Positions 13,601 to 22,335 of a DNA stretch of 64,000 nt are shown piece by piece; position 1 is the first letter of the stretch, and every line of letters starts with the position of its first letter. Source of the stretch: Liolophura sinensis (taxonomy: Eukaryota > Mollusca > Polyplacophora > Chitonida > Chitonidae); assembly GCF_032854445.1 (NCBI RefSeq), contig NC_088300.1, positions 10,604,001 to 10,668,000 of the forward strand, read 5' to 3'. Below the pieces are notes generated by a model. The model was not told the origin of the DNA and ran no database searches. It saw nothing but the letters and a program-made list of their open reading frames with translations. Both the position numbers and the translations under genes were made by a program.

Positions 13601-14252
13601 TGAATCTGTTTATAAAGGTGTATTAAATGTAGCTCAGTATAAGTATACTAAAATGTGTGGGTGGACAGTTGTTGTTATCACTGGTTGTTTGTCATCGGCA
13701 CAAGTTATCAGGTATATGAGGCTAATGATAATCCAAGGCTTCTCTCTTATCTCACAAGTTGTCTGTAAGCAAGTCTGTTTGTACATAGCTATAGTCTGTA
13801 GCTGACTTTGTGTGGAGGATGTTTTCCTTCTGGAATCCACAAGCCTGCCAACTCTCATCACCAGCAGGCATGTCATGGGTTAGAGTGATGACAAGGAGTA
13901 TACCCATATTATCTCATGTTCAAAGAAATAATATGTGCAATTACCCTGAAGATATTTTTATGTACTGTGTTGTGATGTTATGACATGAAATATTAGTGTG
14001 TAAACAGGCTTAGCTGTGAGAGTACTGACTCAGACAGTGGTGTGGCAGATTGCGTGGGTGATGGAAGAAAACTATGGACAGTTTTAATCAAACACCCCCA
14101 GACAGATTCAGAGGTGTAAAAATAGATTTTGATATTGATCGTTTTCTTGAATTTGTGTTTTTTTTTAATCTTGATTTTCCTATTTCAGGTGGGAGCTAGC
14201 TGCCATGACAACAAACAACTGTATTACTCGTCCAGTGAATGTATACGGCTGA
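1625..14252 (+). CDS. 3' part of an unidentified multi-exon gene with a BC-box/SOCS-box-like C terminus (model, joined exons)
   Basis: Proposed join: 1625-1667, 2247-2340, 5486-5541, 7522-7619, possibly 9482-9594, 13105-13183, 14189-14252. I see an AG acceptor and GT donor at each edge, and an open frame through each piece. Phases agree from exon to exon except between 7522-7619 (ends with 2 nt) and 13105-13183 (needs 1 nt before it); the candidate at 9482-9594 would fix this. The central part is Ser/Cys-rich and unrecognised. The last two exons encode TLKTLCMLAV followed by a short Leu/Pro-containing tail. This fits the BC-box consensus (T/S/P/A)Lx3Cx3(A/I/L/V), which binds Elongin B/C in SOCS-box, VHL and related substrate receptors of cullin-RING ubiquitin ligases. 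The 5' part and any substrate-binding domain lie before the window, so the family cannot be named. The introns hold at least four large minisatellites. The gene itself is an inference from splice-site and phase logic. Confidence 0.5.
2247..2340 (+). CDS. candidate internal exon made of two copies of a 45-bp repeat
   Basis: Acceptor TTTCACCCCAG ends at 2246. An alternative CTCTCTACAG ends at 2214 and would give 2215-2340. The donor is GTTAAG after 2340, weaker than consensus. The frame is open for 31 codons and ends in phase 1, which joins in frame to the exon at 5486. The exon consists of two degenerate 15-codon repeats, each starting GAGGAGAGT (Glu-Glu-Ser). The same repeat continues beyond the donor as the adjacent minisatellite. 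The frame stays open past the TAA at 2343-2345, so the whole array may once have been coding. Confidence 0.45.
2262..3115 (+). repeat. minisatellite, about 52-bp unit (45 bp at its 5' end)
   Basis: About 16-17 head-to-tail units carry the core ACACCAGCACTGGA followed by CTGTAGACATGG and AGAGGAAAGGTCATTG. The first units (2262-2390) are about 45 bp and diverged, and they overlap a candidate exon. Later units settle to 52 bp and become more alike, as expected of an array growing outward from the exon. The array ends near 3115. Confidence 0.9.
3116..5485 (+). other. intron-like sequence, no gene seen
   Basis: AT-rich anonymous DNA between the candidate exons at 2340 and 5486. The short open frames on the minus strand (near 4077-4259 and 4538-4726) match no family I know. 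I see no strong repeat or RNA gene. Confidence 0.5.
5486..5541 (+). CDS. candidate internal exon of the BC-box-like gene
   Basis: Acceptor ATTTTTCTAG ends at 5485 and a GTAGGT donor follows 5541. Two leading bases complete the codon started in the previous exon. Then 18 open codons follow, containing NSYDMDTDSSL, ending in phase 0 to match the exon at 7522. The other two frames have stops. No family is recognised. Confidence 0.5.
5542..7125 (+). other. intron-like sequence, no gene seen
   Basis: Anonymous AT-rich DNA. No open frame of note, no tandem array and no recognisable transposon until the SINE that begins near 7126. Confidence 0.5.
7126..7500 (+). mobile_element. diverged tRNA-derived SINE (family 1)
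   Basis: The head keeps a B-box-like GAGTTCAAGTCC followed by AGCTCATGCTGGCTTCCTCT, both shared with the better copy at 17698. The A-box region is scrambled (GGCCTCGATGCCCGAGG). The body keeps the CCCACCATAATGCTG block. The 3' end differs from family 1: it has a poly-T stretch and ends in an ATTCATTCATT tail. It may be a recombinant or a related subfamily. Old and inactive. Confidence 0.75.
7522..7619 (+). CDS. candidate internal exon whose donor seeds a minisatellite
   Basis: A GTTGTTGTTGTAG acceptor ends at 7521, and a perfect GTAAGT donor starts at 7620. The frame is open for 32 codons, rich in Ser, Pro, Arg and Cys (contains RHPSRRSSPHGS), and starts in phase 0 as the previous exon requires. 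It ends with two bases. The last 15 exon bases plus the donor form the start of a 40-bp repeat unit that is copied many times downstream. Confidence 0.5.
7600..8607 (+). repeat. 40-bp minisatellite carrying an exon end and 5' splice site in every unit
   Basis: About 19 units contain ACTACATGTCCTAGACTTCG followed by GTAAGTAGCT. The first unit is the 3' end of the candidate exon 7522-7619 and its donor. Most units keep the GTAAGT hexamer. A family-1 SINE interrupts the array at about 7711-7966. Confidence 0.93.
7711..7966 (-). mobile_element. family-1 SINE inserted inside the minisatellite
   Basis: Minus-strand copy. It reads from a tRNA-like head (A box near 7950, B box TTGAACTC complement near 7890) to a tail at ATTTATTTGATTGG near 7715. 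It carries the family-1 3' block with CCGTACTCAAGAATATTTCAC. ACTTAT occurs at both edges of the insertion and may be a short target-site duplication. The array was therefore already present when the SINE landed. Confidence 0.88.
8608..9481 (+). other. intron-like sequence with an unassigned open stretch
   Basis: Mostly anonymous. An open frame on + runs about 8740-8893 after a possible acceptor (ACTTTTAG at 8760), but I find no credible donor after it, so it is not called an exon. Confidence 0.4.
9482..9594 (+). CDS. weak candidate exon that would restore phase
   Basis: A strong acceptor GTTTCTTTATAG ends at 9481. One leading base plus 37 open codons plus one base end before GTACGT, a sub-optimal donor. 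This is exactly the length class needed to join the exons at 7522 and 13105. The peptide is hydrophobic and resembles nothing I know, so the call rests on splice sites and phase only. Confidence 0.27.
9965..10806 (+). repeat. 29-bp minisatellite with 3'-splice-site-like units
   Basis: About 28 units of the type CTCATCTCTGATGTCTCC followed by TGTTTAGTAGC. Each unit is pyrimidine-rich and ends in TTTAG, so it looks like a polypyrimidine tract plus acceptor. Units near 10550-10800 are more diverged. Confidence 0.92.
11150..12235 (+). repeat. 35-bp minisatellite
   Basis: About 30 units with core CACTGGTACATACCATC and ATGTCCCTATAAACTTGT. Variants alternate (ATGTCC, CTGTCC, ATGTTC and CTATAAA, CTTTAAA), suggesting block duplication of several units. 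The edges decay near 11150 and 12180-12235. Confidence 0.93.
12236..13104 (+). other. intron-like sequence, nothing recognised
   Basis: AT-rich DNA leading to the pyrimidine-rich acceptor of the exon at 13105. No repeat array or long frame. Confidence 0.45.
13105..13183 (+). CDS. penultimate exon with BC-box motif
   Basis: Acceptor CCTTGTATTTCAG ends at 13104 and the donor GTAAGA starts at 13184. Only one frame is open: two leading bases, 25 codons, two trailing bases. It encodes TLKTLCMLAV, an exact match to the Elongin-binding BC-box pattern Tx-L-x3-C-x3-V, then a short helix-like stretch ending GLPKDIR. In SOCS-box proteins a Leu/Pro segment follows the BC box in the same way. No substrate-binding domain is visible, so the family remains open. 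Confidence 0.6.
13235..13300 (-). mobile_element. family-1 SINE 3' fragment
   Basis: TTTATTTATTTCATTGGTAT and CACCGTGCTCATGAATATT match the reverse complement of the family-1 3' end. The rest of the element is missing. Confidence 0.7.
14189..14252 (+). CDS. terminal coding exon of the BC-box-like gene
   Basis: Acceptor TTTTCCTATTTCAG ends at 14188. The first base completes an Arg codon begun at 13182-13183. Then 20 codons (starting WELAAMTTNN) lead to TGA at 14250-14252. Phase and acceptor quality support it. A GTAAAT after 14259 could be a donor inside the 3' UTR. Confidence 0.58.
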
Positions 14253-15535
14253 GACAACGGTAAATTCAGTTACAGCTTGTGTCATGTCAACAGATGTCAG
14301 CTCACAACAGCGCACAAACACCTGTCATTTGTCACAGCACTCAATTTCCAATACTGTTGTTTCATTGACAGCTGAAGTGGACAAGTGATGTTGTTGAATG
14401 AAAGCATGGAAAGGGTTGACTGACTATTAAGCAATTTACCAGTTATTCACAATATATAAATAAAGTTACAGTGTTTTATGGTGTGCCACATTATAAAACA
14501 GTTATTGTATGTGATCAAACTTGATTAAACTTTTCAGGGTGAAGGTTGTGCCCGAGTTAAGGTGCTTGTCTTTCATTCACCAGGACACAAGAGTTATCAA
14601 GGTGCTTGTCTTTTCATGCAGTGTTAGGTCAAATGCTCCAGGTTCCCTAACCCTCATTGTTCCCATGGGCTTTGTGACAATAAGCCATGGACGTCACGCA
14701 TTAAGTTGTTTAGTGGCCCATCATCAGATTGCTTGAAAATCACATGCCTCCCACTGATTTGGCAAACATGTAGAGCTGGCTTTGTCGGTATACCTCCTGT
14801 TTCTTTGAGCCACTGACAGCTGTCCTGTAAATGAAATTCTTTGATAAAGGAATTCAGCAAATAAATAAATAAATAACTGTGTTATTTATTAATTTCTTCA
14901 GTGTAGCCAGTGCTATACTATGGTTGGTGTCAGCTAGATCCTGCACAAGTCTTAATGGATAGTTTTGAAGATGGCACTGTTATTCATGCATGGCTGAAAG
15001 CCATACTTTTTGTCCTTTTCTTTAAGTTAATTAGAAAGCAATACTGTGTTTTATATTGCTGGTAGTATATGCTTTTATGGTTTACTACGCAGTTCAGGTC
15101 CTTGTAGAGAATTCTCTACAGTTAAATTATTGAAGTACATGTATGTGAAATTGCAGTCTGACTTTTTGAAGGAGTTAGACGATTAATTATTAACTAATGA
15201 AAACTAGGTGTAGATTGATGTGCTAGAGTGTGGTTAATGCATAGTGAGTGTTTTTTACTGCTCTGCTAATAAACATTGATACATAATGAGTATGTTACAA
15301 AGACTGCTAGGGTGTGTAATGAATGCGTGTCAGTTAGAGTGCACATTGCTGCCTCTCCTGGCACATACAAAGCAGTATATATGGTACAGTGTTAATTGTT
15401 TACAGTGTGGCAGAAAAGATGTACTGTATGTATAAATTTACAGTGCTGGATATAGGATCTACAGTATACACATGTACTGTGTAGGCATGTTATTCAATGA
15501 TATGTATTTCTGGAGACTGATATATGCAGATTGAA
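14253..15535 (+). other. 3' flank of the BC-box-like gene, with SINE-like stretch
   Basis: A stretch at about 14540-14876 ends in AAATAAATAAATAAATAA, a tail like those of the SINEs here, and may be a degraded SINE. From 15360 on, short TACAGT/ACTGTA words become frequent and grade into the next array. AATAAA-like polyadenylation words occur only within the tail and near 14460. Confidence 0.4.
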
Positions 15536-16077
15536 CAGTACATTTGATATACACAGACTGAACAGTACATGTGTTATATGCAGACTGAACGGTACATGTG
15601 ATATACGCAGACTGAACAGTACGTGTTATACGCAGACTGAACAGTACATGTGATATACGCAGACTGAACAGTACGTGTTATACGCAGACTGAACAGTACA
15701 TGTGATATACGCAGACTGAACAGTACTTCTTATACACAGACTGAACAGTACATGTGATATACGCAGACTGAACAGTACATGTGATATACACAGACTGAAC
15801 AGTACGTGTTATACGCAGACTGAACAGTACATGTGATATACGCAGACTGAACAGTTCTTCTTATACACAGACTGAAGAGTACATGTGATATACGCAGACT
15901 GAACAGTACATGTGATATACACAGACTGAACAGTACTTCTTATACACAGACTGAACAGTACATGTGATATACGCAGACTGAACAGTACATGTGATATACG
16001 CAGACTGAACAGTACATGTGATATACACAGACTGAACAGTACATGTGATATACACAGACTGAACAGTACATGTGTGT
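15536..16077 (+). repeat. 27-bp minisatellite
   Basis: About 20 units of ACTGAACAGTACATGTGATA followed by TACGCAG, with variants lacking a few bases (GTACGTGTTATACGCAG). Because 27 is divisible by three, long Cys/Val/Tyr-rich frames run through the minus strand (15809-16180). They are products of the repeat. Confidence 0.93.
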
Positions 16078-16261
16078 GTGTAGTCATCATGTAGTATACA
16101 ACATGTACATGTATAAAAAACAGTTTAACACTGTATGTTGTGCCTAGATTACTGAAGAGCTGCTGTATGGTGAAGTGCACACACTGTACAGTGTTTCTCC
16201 TATACTGTATAGTAACATGGAAATGTTACAAAGGAGATCGTGTATTAATGTACGTGTATTT

Positions 16262-17592
16262 ACAGAGTGTGACTATTAAACCGTATATGGCCTAGCTGAA
16301 CTGTATATGACCTGATAGTAAGGTGAGGACTTCACCTAGCATCTGTATATGTCTGATAGTTGTACAGATGTATCACACAATACTGAACTGTACATGACCT
16401 GACAGTAAGGTGAGGACTTAACCTAGGATCTGTATATGTGATAGTTGTACAGGTGTATCACACAAAACTGAACTGTATATGACCTGACAGTAAGGTGAGG
16501 ACTTTACCTAGGATCTGTATATGTGATAGTTGTACAGATATATCACACAATACTGAACTGTACATGACCTGACAGTAAGGTGAGGACTTTACCTAGGATC
16601 TGTATATGTGATAGTTGTACAGATATATCACACAATACTGAACTGTATATGACCTGACAGTAAGGTGAGGACTTCACCTAGGATCTGTATGTGTGTGATA
16701 GTTGTACATATATATCACACAAAACTGAACTGTATATGACCTGACAGTAAGGTGAGGACTTAACCTAGGATCTGTATGTGTGTGATAGTTGTACAGGTAT
16801 ATCACACAAAACTGAACTGTATATGACCTGACAGTAAGGTGAGGACTTTACCTAGGATCTGTATGTGTGTGACAGTTGTACAGATATATCACACAATACT
16901 GAACTGTATATGACCTGACAGTAAGGTGAGGACTTTACCTAGGATCTGTATATTTGTGATAGTTGTACAGATATATCACACAATACTGAACTGTATATGA
17001 CCTGACAGTAAGGTGAGGACTTTACCTAGGATCTGTTTGTGTCTGATAGTTGTACAGATATATCACACAATACTGAACTGTATATGACCTGACAGTAAGG
17101 TGAGGACTTTACCTAGGATCTGTATATGTGTGATAGTTGTACAGATATATCACACAATACTGTACTGTGTACGGGCTGACAGTAAGGAGAAGACTTTACC
17201 TAGAATCTGTTTGTGTCTGATAGTTGTACAGATATATCACACAATACTGAACTGTATATGACCTGACAGTAAGGTGAGGACTTTATCTAGGATGTGTATG
17301 TGTGTGATAGTTGTACAGATATATCACACAATACTAAACTGTATATGACCTGACAATAAGGTGAGGACTTTACCTAGGATCTGTATGTGTGTGATAGTTG
17401 TACAGATATATCACACAATACTGAACTGTATATGACCTGACAGTAAGGTGAGGACTTTACCTAGGATCTGTTTGTGTCTGATAGTTGTACAGATATATCA
17501 CACAATACTGAACTGTATATGGCCTGACAGTAAGGTGAGGACTTTACCTAGGATCTGTTTGTGTCTGATAGTTGTACAGATATATCCCACTA
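16262..17592 (+). repeat. about 86-bp satellite-like array
   Basis: About 15 units of 85-87 bp containing CTGAACTGTATATGACCTGA, CAGTAAGGTGAGGACTTTAC and GTGATAGTTGTACAGATATATCAC. Each unit has a short dyad (GTGATA / TATCAC) and an AAGGTGAGG word resembling a 5' splice site. The ACTGAACTGTACATGA part resembles the 27-bp unit of the neighbouring array. Confidence 0.93.
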
Positions 17593-17684
17593 ATGTGCCT
17601 GCAGGTATCGCAATAAGAATTTTGTTAGATTGCCTGTACAAAGTATAGGCTTCACTTGTGTCACACCCAAAGCAATGGTGTCGC

Positions 17685-17959
17685 ATACACAACATCACAG
17701 GGGCCTCCGTGGCTCAGTCGGTTAGCGCGCTAGCGCAGCGTAATGACCCAGGAGCCTCTCACCAATGCGGTCGCTGTGAGTTCAAGTCCAGCTCATGCTG
17801 GCTTCCTCTCCGGCCATACGTAGGAAGGTCTGTCAACAACCTGAAGATGGTTGTGGGTTTCCCCTGGGCTCTGCTCGGTTTCCACCCACCATAATATAAG
17901 TGAAATATTCTTGAGTACGGCATAAAATACCTATCAAATAAATAAAATACACAACATCA
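17685..17959 (+). mobile_element. full-length family-1 SINE with 13-bp target-site duplication
   Basis: The duplication ATACACAACATCA lies at 17685-17697 and again at 17947-17959. Between them is a tRNA-derived head with A box TGGCTCAGTCGGTTAGCGC and B box GAGTTCAAGTCC. The body includes CCCACCATAATA, the 3' block GTGAAATATTCTTGAGTACG follows, and the tail is AAATAAATAAA. The perfect duplication marks it as the youngest and most complete copy in the window. RNA polymerase III transcription and LINE-dependent movement are inferred from the class. Confidence 0.93.
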
Positions 17960-20160
17960 AAAGGAGTGTCAAGATGTGTGTTCAGGATGGCATGGGTATC
18001 TCATGTACATAGCCCATTCCATCCTTGGTGCATCTCACTTATGGTTAATTACATAATTCAGGACTTGTCCAGGATTGAGCTCATTCAATACACCTGGAGC
18101 AAAATAACATGAGGGTTATGTTCTGTAGTTTATGCTCTGTGTACATATTAATTACCATAGATAACAAAACTCACGACTTAGTCTCTGGTATAAATTGGAA
18201 TGAATGTTAAGGTAAATGTTAGAATGGTATCAAAAACTACTGCATGTATTGAACTTTGGTTTTGCATTCTTTAAATACAATAACACTAGTGGAATATACA
18301 TTGTACAATGGTGGATGCTTGGTGAGCATATTAATAACCATCAGTTAAAAATTCCTAACCCTCACCTTATGTTTGTGTAATAGAATCCATGTTAAGGTAA
18401 AAGTAGCAGCTACCCTAAATTGTTTAATATTTGGGACAGATATTAGCTTTTGGAAAATAAAATACATGAGTATGTTGTTCATTAGATGGTCTAACCATGT
18501 GGGAAACAGAAACTCAATAATACTGCAGCAATTACATATATGTTGGCTAAAATGAGCAGACAAGGTGCCCCAGATCTTAGAAGTTATAGAATAATGCATT
18601 CAGCTAAGGTCTTGCTGTGTCTGCTACAGTCGAGCTCTTTGGTAGCCTTGCTACAATATATATAATTTTTCATTTGTGTGAATCATTTGTATCTGTGACA
18701 GTGTTCTGACAGTTTGACTGTGTAATTTTAATACTTTAAGAATTCGGTCACAGAATTATTTGCTTTCCAAAGCGTTTTGAACGTTTCTGCTAGAAATAGA
18801 ATTAACCGTTTTTCATGTGAACCTCAAGATATGTGTTTTTATATCATGAAGCAGGAGATAATATACAGTGTGCAGCAATTGTTTTGTATTTCTAATGATG
18901 CAAATATTTGTGGAGAGTGCCTTATGTGTTTTAACATTGTCAAGAAATATGCCCTGTCTATCTGAGATTATGCAAGACGTTCATTGGGTTATTGCAATAA
19001 CTATTGAATTTTATGTGTGATAACGTGTGTATCATTACCACAGAATATCCAACACTTGCCCGTATTGCAGTTTATCTGCCTCTGATGTAATTATGTACAA
19101 CACACATGGTACATGCTGTTACATATCATCTAACTATATGGTATTGTTGTAATTATTTAGTCTTTCTGCATCCTTGAATAGTTCCTATGTACACTGATCA
19201 AACTGTACTTTTTGTGAAGCCCTGAAATTGGCCAACCCACTAAACCAATTTGTCTCCAAAATCTAATTAAAAAGTACATCAATAACACTAAAAATTACTA
19301 TTCATAGGTGAAATGGTTGAGGAAGTAGGATATGTAATCCGAAAGTCCTCCGGTGACTTTCCCTACAAATGCTTCGATCTCCAGCTTTTGTGCACTTCAC
19401 AGTTTAACTGGTGTGAAACAAGTTTAATTTCTAATGTCTGAATTGAGCTTAATTTACCCACAGTTGTCAGGCATTAAAGTGACACTTTGACATCTACTGT
19501 ATTCGTTTGAGTTTTTTGCTCTGTGTTTGGGTATTTGAGTGATTGTGAAATGTATTAATCACTTTGAATAATGAATAAGGTATAAGCTTGAAAGTTTGTT
19601 GACATTCCCTCAACATTATACAGGCTACATTCCTGCTGTACATCCACCACCAGAACCTTAGAGCTACTTCCACATAACAAATAGTATCAACACAATAGAT
19701 ACTATATTGCACCTTTTTGTATTTCGTTTGGTATGTAACATGCTCATAAATGCCTTAAAACGATGCTTTTGGTGCCAGTAAACTTAACAAAAACAAACTA
19801 AAAAGGCGAATGAAGCAATTGGAATCAAACAAAATGTGTCAGCTGGAAAATACTAAACCTTGAGAGAACTGCAGTAGCCCATGAATACACAGCCATGCCA
19901 TGTCTTGACTCCATCTGTACAAATCCATAGTCCTCCGATACTTTCCCATGGTAACAGTCTTGTAGTCTCGACCTGGAAACCTACATTACCATCCCTTATC
20001 CTTACTAATAAGATCTGTTAATACCCAGCTCTTGACAGCTCAGTTGCAGCCTGATATCAGGTACATGTATTAAACCAGCCATTTGCTGAGCTACATTGCT
20101 GGTCATTAAGCGCTGCCAACCAGTTTCCTCCACCAATAAATCATGAGCCAGACAGTACAG
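17960..20160. other. anonymous intergenic DNA
   Basis: AT-rich DNA with scattered short frames on both strands (for example 18345-18599 minus and 19494-19712 minus) that overlap one another and match nothing. No array or transposon recognised. Confidence 0.5.
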
Positions 20161-20164
20161 TGAG

Positions 20165-20440
20165 TAGGGTGTTCACTAGCAGGAGGCCCACAAGGTAGGG
20201 GTTCAAACTCGGCCTTAGACCAGGAATTTGTACATTCCCCTGAAGGCTGTCACTGCTTGTATGGGCCATGGTGACAACAAGCAGTAGCGCTTTTGTGCAA
20301 TCTTAGATTCGTTGAAGACCACTTATCTTCCTCCAATTTCCTCCAACACAAAACTGTCCGTCAAACGTAAGGAAATTTTGTTATTAACCTGACAAACGTT
20401 TGTAGTTTACCCTGTCTGTAAAGCTGACAGTCATGTTATA
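20165..20440 (+). mobile_element. SINE-like element, family 2 (copy a)
   Basis: Contains a B-box-like GGGTTCAAACTC, then TTCGTTGAAGACCACTTATC and CTGTCCGTCAAACGTAAGG. These blocks recur in the same order at 28430-28785 and 30945-31292, which defines a second dispersed family. Confidence 0.75.
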
Positions 20441-20519
20441 AGGAAAAAAGTATTGAGAATAGTTTTATACAATGATTAAACAGTCAGTCACTCGAAGAAT
20501 CCTCCAATAAATCTGAGTG

Positions 20520-20670
20520 CTCGTGTATATTTGTTGACTATATGGATGGAATATGGGTTTCCTCCGGGTTTGCCGGGTTTCCTTCCACCATAATATGCTT
20601 GTCGCCGTCCTACAAGTGAAATATTCTTGAGTATGGCGTAAAACACTAATCAAATCAAATCAAACCAATG
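20520..20670 (+). mobile_element. family-1 SINE, 3' half
   Basis: Keeps CCACCATAATATGC, AAGTGAAATATTCTTGAGTA and the tail ACTAATCAAATCAAATC. The tRNA head is missing or unrecognisable. Confidence 0.8.
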
Positions 20671-20839
20671 GTGGAATATTCGGTTTTTGTAACCTTCATT
20701 GTGTTTCAAGGCCAATGTGTGAAACTGATTATAAACATGTGCCCGTACATGGGAAAAAACACGGAGATTAATGTGAATGATAACGTTATGGTTTTGCTAC
20801 TTTGGACAGGTGTTTGTCAGACAGTTCCATAGAGTCACC

Positions 20840-21215
20840 TTATAGGCGACTGTGTGCTAGTGGTTAACGCTGTGTGTAGCCTGGAGGACGGGAAGGAATC
20901 GCCTTCAGATTCTCCCGTCATTTGCTAATAGCTGTATAATTGTTGCCGCATGCGTTAGGCCATCTCTGTCTCTAAGTTGACGTGAGGTCTCACATTTGTA
21001 CAGGCTGTACAGGTCTATGAGAGTGATCCAGTGGATTATATGTGACACATGGTACCAAGTGACTTGTGCTAAAGATCTTCAGTGGCTTGCCAAAGGGTAA
21101 TGGTGTATCCCTGGTACTCCAGTTCACTCTGCCGATTAAACTGACGGCCATCGTATGATGAAAAACCCTGGGTCATGATTTTAAACATCGGTTAAATAAA
21201 CAAACACACGATAAT
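20840..21215 (+). mobile_element. possible SINE, family 3
   Basis: Begins with an A-box-like GTGCTAGTGGTTAACGC and ends with a TTAAATAAACAAAC tail after ACTGACGGCCATCGTATGAT. No second copy was found in the window and no duplication was found at its edges. The call rests on the promoter-like head and the tail. Confidence 0.45.
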
Positions 21216-22126
21216 AGAAAAACACATTTGAGAATGGACATGGGTGTTAAGCGAGAAGAGCCTTTTCAGAGTGCTTCATGCAGATGTAGGCCATCGCTGA
21301 CCAGGTGATCACTATTCCTAGACCAGTGAGATCCGCCTATTTACATCTACATGTTTGCCCTCTACCTTGGCGAGTCAGAAAACTCAAAACCTATAGCCTC
21401 TAAATGGCACAAAACATCTACTGTATTGGCCTTAACCTCAGCCTTTATGTACTAACAGAACAGTTCGTCGGCATTTTGGCTTCAACAACTCATTTTATTC
21501 AAGTAATTAGAATCTACTTGTTCTTACATTTGTCTAGCTGATATGTAGGCCCAACTGTAGCTAACTCTCCAAACAGTTAACCGCACCGGTGTCTAACTTT
21601 TGGCGATGAGTCTGTCCTTTTTTTTCATACAGCACCCAAGACAGTTACCAAAAGACAGAAACCACATCACGCTATCAAACCCCCGTAAACCCCACTTACT
21701 GTTTACTACTGCTTTGACAATGTACACCAACTATAGGTACCGGTATTTCTTAAAGTGTGTTACAGTACTCAACAGGAAACACTGGCAACCAAAGAAATCT
21801 CTGCTTAGACCAGAGTAGTAATGAGTATCTTCTATGCCACAAACTGCTAGTGTTGTGGCTAGGCATGGGGAAATATTGAAGTGTTGGGAAAGTGGGAGAT
21901 CTATATTTGGACAGGTCAGATGAAACCCCGACTACAATATGTTTAAGACAGTAAATTAGCTGGTGTGGATAGATGGTGATATTCCGCGTTGGAACATACT
22001 GGAAAACCATGTTGTCGTTAGCTAGGAGTTCTCCGCCATCACGCCTTGTGACTATATTAGGACTTCGAGATACCATAGCCACCCGCAGTTCTTTATTCGT
22101 TTAGCTTTGCCTTTTACCAATTTTAC
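21216..22126. other. anonymous intergenic DNA
   Basis: Overlapping short frames on both strands (21600-21818 plus, 21750-22082 minus) show no family signature. Nothing else seen. Confidence 0.5.
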
Positions 22127-22335
22127 AAGATTTACTTAACTGATTGGTATTTTACATCGCACTTAAGGATGTTTCACTAATATGAGTAAGGTAGGGTCGG
22201 GGAATGGAGGATACCAGGGGAAATCCAGAGGAGGCGCCGCCCATTGTCAGATATCTGACAAGTCTCATGGCTTAAAGGCCGCAGCCGATCAAGCGAGAGC
22301 TGGATCCGAACACGCGACCATCTTGTTTAAAGGTT
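22127..22335 (-). mobile_element. diverged family-1 SINE
   Basis: The reverse complement of the 3' end (ACTGATTGGTATTTTACATC then ACTTAAGGATGTTTCACTAA) and a head ending with GATCCGAACACGCGACCA are in the right order and spacing. Substitutions are frequent, so this is an old copy. Confidence 0.65.

Noticed and set aside
15809-16180. 123-codon minus-strand frame with regular Cys/Val repeats
   Set aside because: Produced by a 27-bp array whose unit length is a multiple of three.
17701-17775. Possible tRNA gene
   Set aside because: A and B boxes are present but the stems of a cloverleaf are not, and the sequence continues as a SINE with tail and target duplication.
17448-17894. Two open frames across the end of the 86-bp array and the SINE
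   Set aside because: Repeat- and SINE-derived. The tRNA-like head explains the A/B-box region without a tRNA gene.
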